Assembly: GCA_002317435.1 (NCBI GenBank)
Contig: DCIQ01000035.1
Span: forward strand, 498-7,925
Direction: 5' to 3'
Origin: Bacteroidales bacterium UBA1722
Lineage (GTDB): Bacteria; Bacteroidota; Bacteroidia; Bacteroidales; UBA932
DNA length: 7,428 nt
Made by a program: the position numbers and the translations under genes. The notes beneath the pieces were generated by a model. That model did not search any database and had not been told where the DNA came from. It worked only from the letters and a program-made list of their open reading frames with translations. Shown one piece after another: positions 5,756-7,428 of this stretch; the stretch's first letter is position 1, and the number at the start of each line of letters is the position of its first letter.

Positions 5756-6517
5756 ATGAAAAATTATTTTTGTCATCTGACCGTTGTTCTATTTGCTCTT
5801 CTCCTGTCGTTATCTTCCTGCAGGGAAGGTTATACCGTTCCTTTCTATATCGGTTGTCTGGAAGATGCGGAACCATATTCCTACAGGGATTCCAATGGAG
5901 AGATCGTCGGTCTGGAGGTGGATATGATCCAGGCTGCAGCAGATTACTATGGCATAAAGGTGAGTTTTATCCCTACTTCCTATAAAGATATCTACAATCA
6001 GTTGCAGAAAAGACATCATAAAATAGACGGAGCCGTGGCGATGATTCCGTGGACTAATGAAAGGATGGAAAGTTTCACATTCGTCGTCCCGTCATATATT
6101 ACTACGTCATTCTGTCTTGCCGTGCCGGACGGTGATCATTCCATCGGCACTTTCGGTGATCTTTCCGGAAAGAAATTGGCGGTGAAGTCAGGTTCCCTGG
6201 CCGAAGGATATGCCCTGGACCACTGTGATGAATGGGAGTGTACCGTGGTGGCATTTGATTCTTTCCGTGAGGAGATAGGTTCGGTGACCGGGGGTGAGGC
6301 GGATGCTCTGCTGGAAGACAGGTTCCTGGTGGAATACTACATCGGGCATTATAATGCTCCGCTTTTGATTCTGGAAGAGGGCGTCCCCAATATCGTTTAT
6401 GGTTTCGTTACCGGAAAGAATCAGGACAAGACTTTGAGACGGGACATTCAGGAAGGTCTCTATGGAATTCTCGACAATGGCACTGCCGAGAAGATAATAT
6501 CACGTTACAGAAAGTAG
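5756..6517 (+). CDS. Family-3 solute-binding lipoprotein, amino-acid type
   Basis: A 253-residue predicted lipoprotein that should bind a small polar ligand, most likely an amino acid, outside the inner membrane. It opens MKNYFCHLTVVLFALLLSLSSC, a lipoprotein signal ending in the lipobox L-S-S-C22. The SBP_bac_3 fold then runs to the end: 'EPYSYRDSNGEIVGLEVDM' (39-57), 'WTNERMESFTFVVPSY' (99-114, R103 at the position that binds the ligand alpha-carboxylate), 'GDLSGKKLAVKSGSLAEGY' (134-152), 'EADALLEDR' (181-189, D188 at the alpha-amino position) and a final 'DNGTAEKIISRYRK' helix. It is a complete single-domain protein. The ATG is preferred to an in-frame TTG two codons upstream because it gives the standard N-terminus. 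No ABC permease or ATPase gene is visible; a VanZ-like gene follows after 24 bp. It may partner a transporter elsewhere or act as a ligand sensor. Confidence 0.87.
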   Translation: MKNYFCHLTVVLFALLLSLSSCREGYTVPFYIGCLEDAEPYSYRDSNGEIVGLEVDMIQAAADYYGIKVSFIPTSYKDIYNQLQKRHHKIDGAVAMIPWTNERMESFTFVVPSYITTSFCLAVPDGDHSIGTFGDLSGKKLAVKSGSLAEGYALDHCDEWECTVVAFDSFREEIGSVTGGEADALLEDRFLVEYYIGHYNAPLLILEEGVPNIVYGFVTGKNQDKTLRRDIQEGLYGILDNGTAEKIISRYRK

Positions 6518-6541
6518 TTTACAGTTATCCGGGACTATCTG

Positions 6542-6949
6542 ATGAGACGCGGTACCTCGGCGATGTTGTATAAATGGATGACGTCAGTCTATCTTCTGGC
6601 CGTGCTGCTTCTGTGCGTCATGAATTTCGGCTCCGTCTCCGCAGTGCCGTCGGAACTGCTGGGCATAAGAACGGATCACATCGTCCATTTCTTTATGTTC
6701 TTCCCGATGCCGCTGCTTTTCTTCGGAGTATATGTTTCATCCGTATCCGTCCCTTCTCTGAAGATGATGGCCATAATCTTCATCCTATGTCTCTTGCTGG
6801 CCTCCTGTACCGAACTGGTTCAGCGATACCTGATTCCCTGGCGCAGCGGAGAATGGTCGGATATGGCGGCCGACGCTGCAGGTATATTCTCGGGGTGCCT
6901 GATATGTATCGTATGCAGATATGGCGGCCATAATAAGGTGAGGGAATGA
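6542..6949 (+). CDS. VanZ-like four-helix membrane protein
   Basis: A 135-residue inner-membrane protein of the VanZ-like family, whose biochemical role is not settled; the founding VanZ gives low-level teicoplanin resistance. Four hydrophobic helices are visible at about 12-29, 48-66, 73-92 and 109-126. The family's polar signature lies in and between them: 'DHIVHF' (D45, H49), then 'ELVQRYLIPWRSGEWSD' (E91, Q94, R101, D107). The Asn usual a few residues later is replaced by D111 in 'DMAADAAG'. The ATG at 6542 is used; the ATG at 6563 would start the protein seven residues later, just before the first helix, and is equally possible. It follows the solute-binding lipoprotein by 24 bp and precedes the next gene by 4 bp, so the three look like one operon. 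Nothing nearby suggests glycopeptide resistance. Confidence 0.83.
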   Translation: MRRGTSAMLYKWMTSVYLLAVLLLCVMNFGSVSAVPSELLGIRTDHIVHFFMFFPMPLLFFGVYVSSVSVPSLKMMAIIFILCLLLASCTELVQRYLIPWRSGEWSDMAADAAGIFSGCLICIVCRYGGHNKVRE

Positions 6950-6953
6950 TGCG

Positions 6954-7428
6954 ATGAAAATTAAAATCAGAATATGCTGCATCCTGCTTTTTCTGCTCTC
7001 CGGAGTGACCGGACTGAGTGCCGGAAATGATACCTCGCAGGTGACTGTTCCGCGGATGGCTGTCAAACTGAATGCTCCCATAGTCATCGGTATCGTGAAT
7101 CCTGCTGTCGAATTCAGCTTGAACCGGCACTTTACCATAGATACGGAACTTTTCGGCTGTTTCTATCCTAAAGGTTTCGCATTCATCGACGGGCGTGCAG
7201 AGATGGCGTTGGCCTTTCTGGAGGCCAGATGGTATCCTGCATATTCCTTCAAGGGATTTTTTCTGGGACCCAATCTGGGATACGGAGTCTGGAGTTTGAA
7301 CAAGGGAATTATCCCCTTGTTTTCGGAAAGGTCCAGGAAGGATTATCAGGTCGGTTCCAATTTCATGTGCGGGATTACGGTCGGATATATGTTCCGGTTT
7401 TCTGAGCATTGGGGGATGGAACTCTCGA
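6954..7428 (+). CDS. DUF3575-like outer-membrane protein, N-terminal part (cut by window edge)
   Basis: The open frame runs off the right edge after 158 codons. It opens MKIKIRICCILLFLLSGVTG, a Sec signal peptide with likely cleavage after A23. The rest alternates short amphipathic strands rich in aromatic residues and glycine: 'MAVKLNAPIVIGIVNPAVEF' (35-54), 'FTIDTELFGCFYP', 'FLEARWYPAY', 'FFLGPNLGYGVW' and 'GITVGYMFRFSEHWGMELS'. This order (KxN-start, 'NpaVEf', 'ArWyP', 'GpnlGYG', 'vGYmf') resembles the DUF3575 family of Bacteroidota, thought to form small outer-membrane barrels; the function is unknown. The ATG at 6954 lies 4 bp after the VanZ-like stop, with purine-rich GGTGAGGGA (6937-6945) upstream; the two ATGs just before it hit stops at once. 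Nearly the whole family length may be missing only its last strands. The DUF assignment is by eye. Confidence 0.72.
   Translation, partial: MKIKIRICCILLFLLSGVTGLSAGNDTSQVTVPRMAVKLNAPIVIGIVNPAVEFSLNRHFTIDTELFGCFYPKGFAFIDGRAEMALAFLEARWYPAYSFKGFFLGPNLGYGVWSLNKGIIPLFSERSRKDYQVGSNFMCGITVGYMFRFSEHWGMELS

Noticed and set aside
6542..6949. Glycopeptide resistance determinant
   Set aside because: Only the widespread VanZ-like fold is present. There are no vanHAX-type ligase, dehydrogenase or dipeptidase genes nearby.

Overview
The window looks like chromosomal DNA of a Bacteroidales bacterium (phylum Bacteroidota). The grounds are several matches to the Bacteroidota promoter -7 box TAnnTTTG, weak or absent Shine-Dalgarno sites, a golvesin-domain amidase of the kind often labelled 'xanthan lyase' in this phylum, a DUF3575 outer-membrane protein, and a glutaredoxin-like protein next to ndk. 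By eye the coding DNA is moderately GC-rich, which would suit a Rikenellaceae-like or uncultured gut Bacteroidales lineage, but genus cannot be fixed from this sequence.

Layout, left to right. (1) Positions 1-514, minus strand: a glutaredoxin-related protein followed 2 bp later by the 5' part of ndk (nucleoside diphosphate kinase, cut by the window edge). Two candidate leftward promoters lie at 552-584 and 643-674. (2) Positions 515-802: divergent non-coding control region. (3) Positions 815-4702, plus strand: a large exported multidomain protein (zinc amidase fold interrupted by a golvesin-type domain, then an Fn3-like domain and a Rossmann-like C-terminal domain), followed after 3 bp by a SpoU/TrmH-family RNA methyltransferase. 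(4) Positions 4736-5497: an exported metallo-beta-lactamase-fold hydrolase behind its own -7 box. (5) Positions 5507-5666: a compact tRNA-Ala(GGC) unit with promoter, tRNA and strong intrinsic terminator. (6) Positions 5691-7428: a second plus-strand operon made of an orphan family-3 solute-binding lipoprotein, a VanZ-like four-helix membrane protein and a DUF3575 outer-membrane protein cut by the right edge.

Most of the proteins are envelope-associated (amidase, exported hydrolase, lipoprotein, VanZ-like protein, barrel-like protein), mixed with housekeeping genes (ndk, grx-like, TrmH-like, tRNA). I see no mobile element, CRISPR array, phage gene or defence system. The most unusual point is the architecture of the large amidase. 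I found no convincing wholly new system; the remaining findings concern gene starts, promoters and RNA structure.
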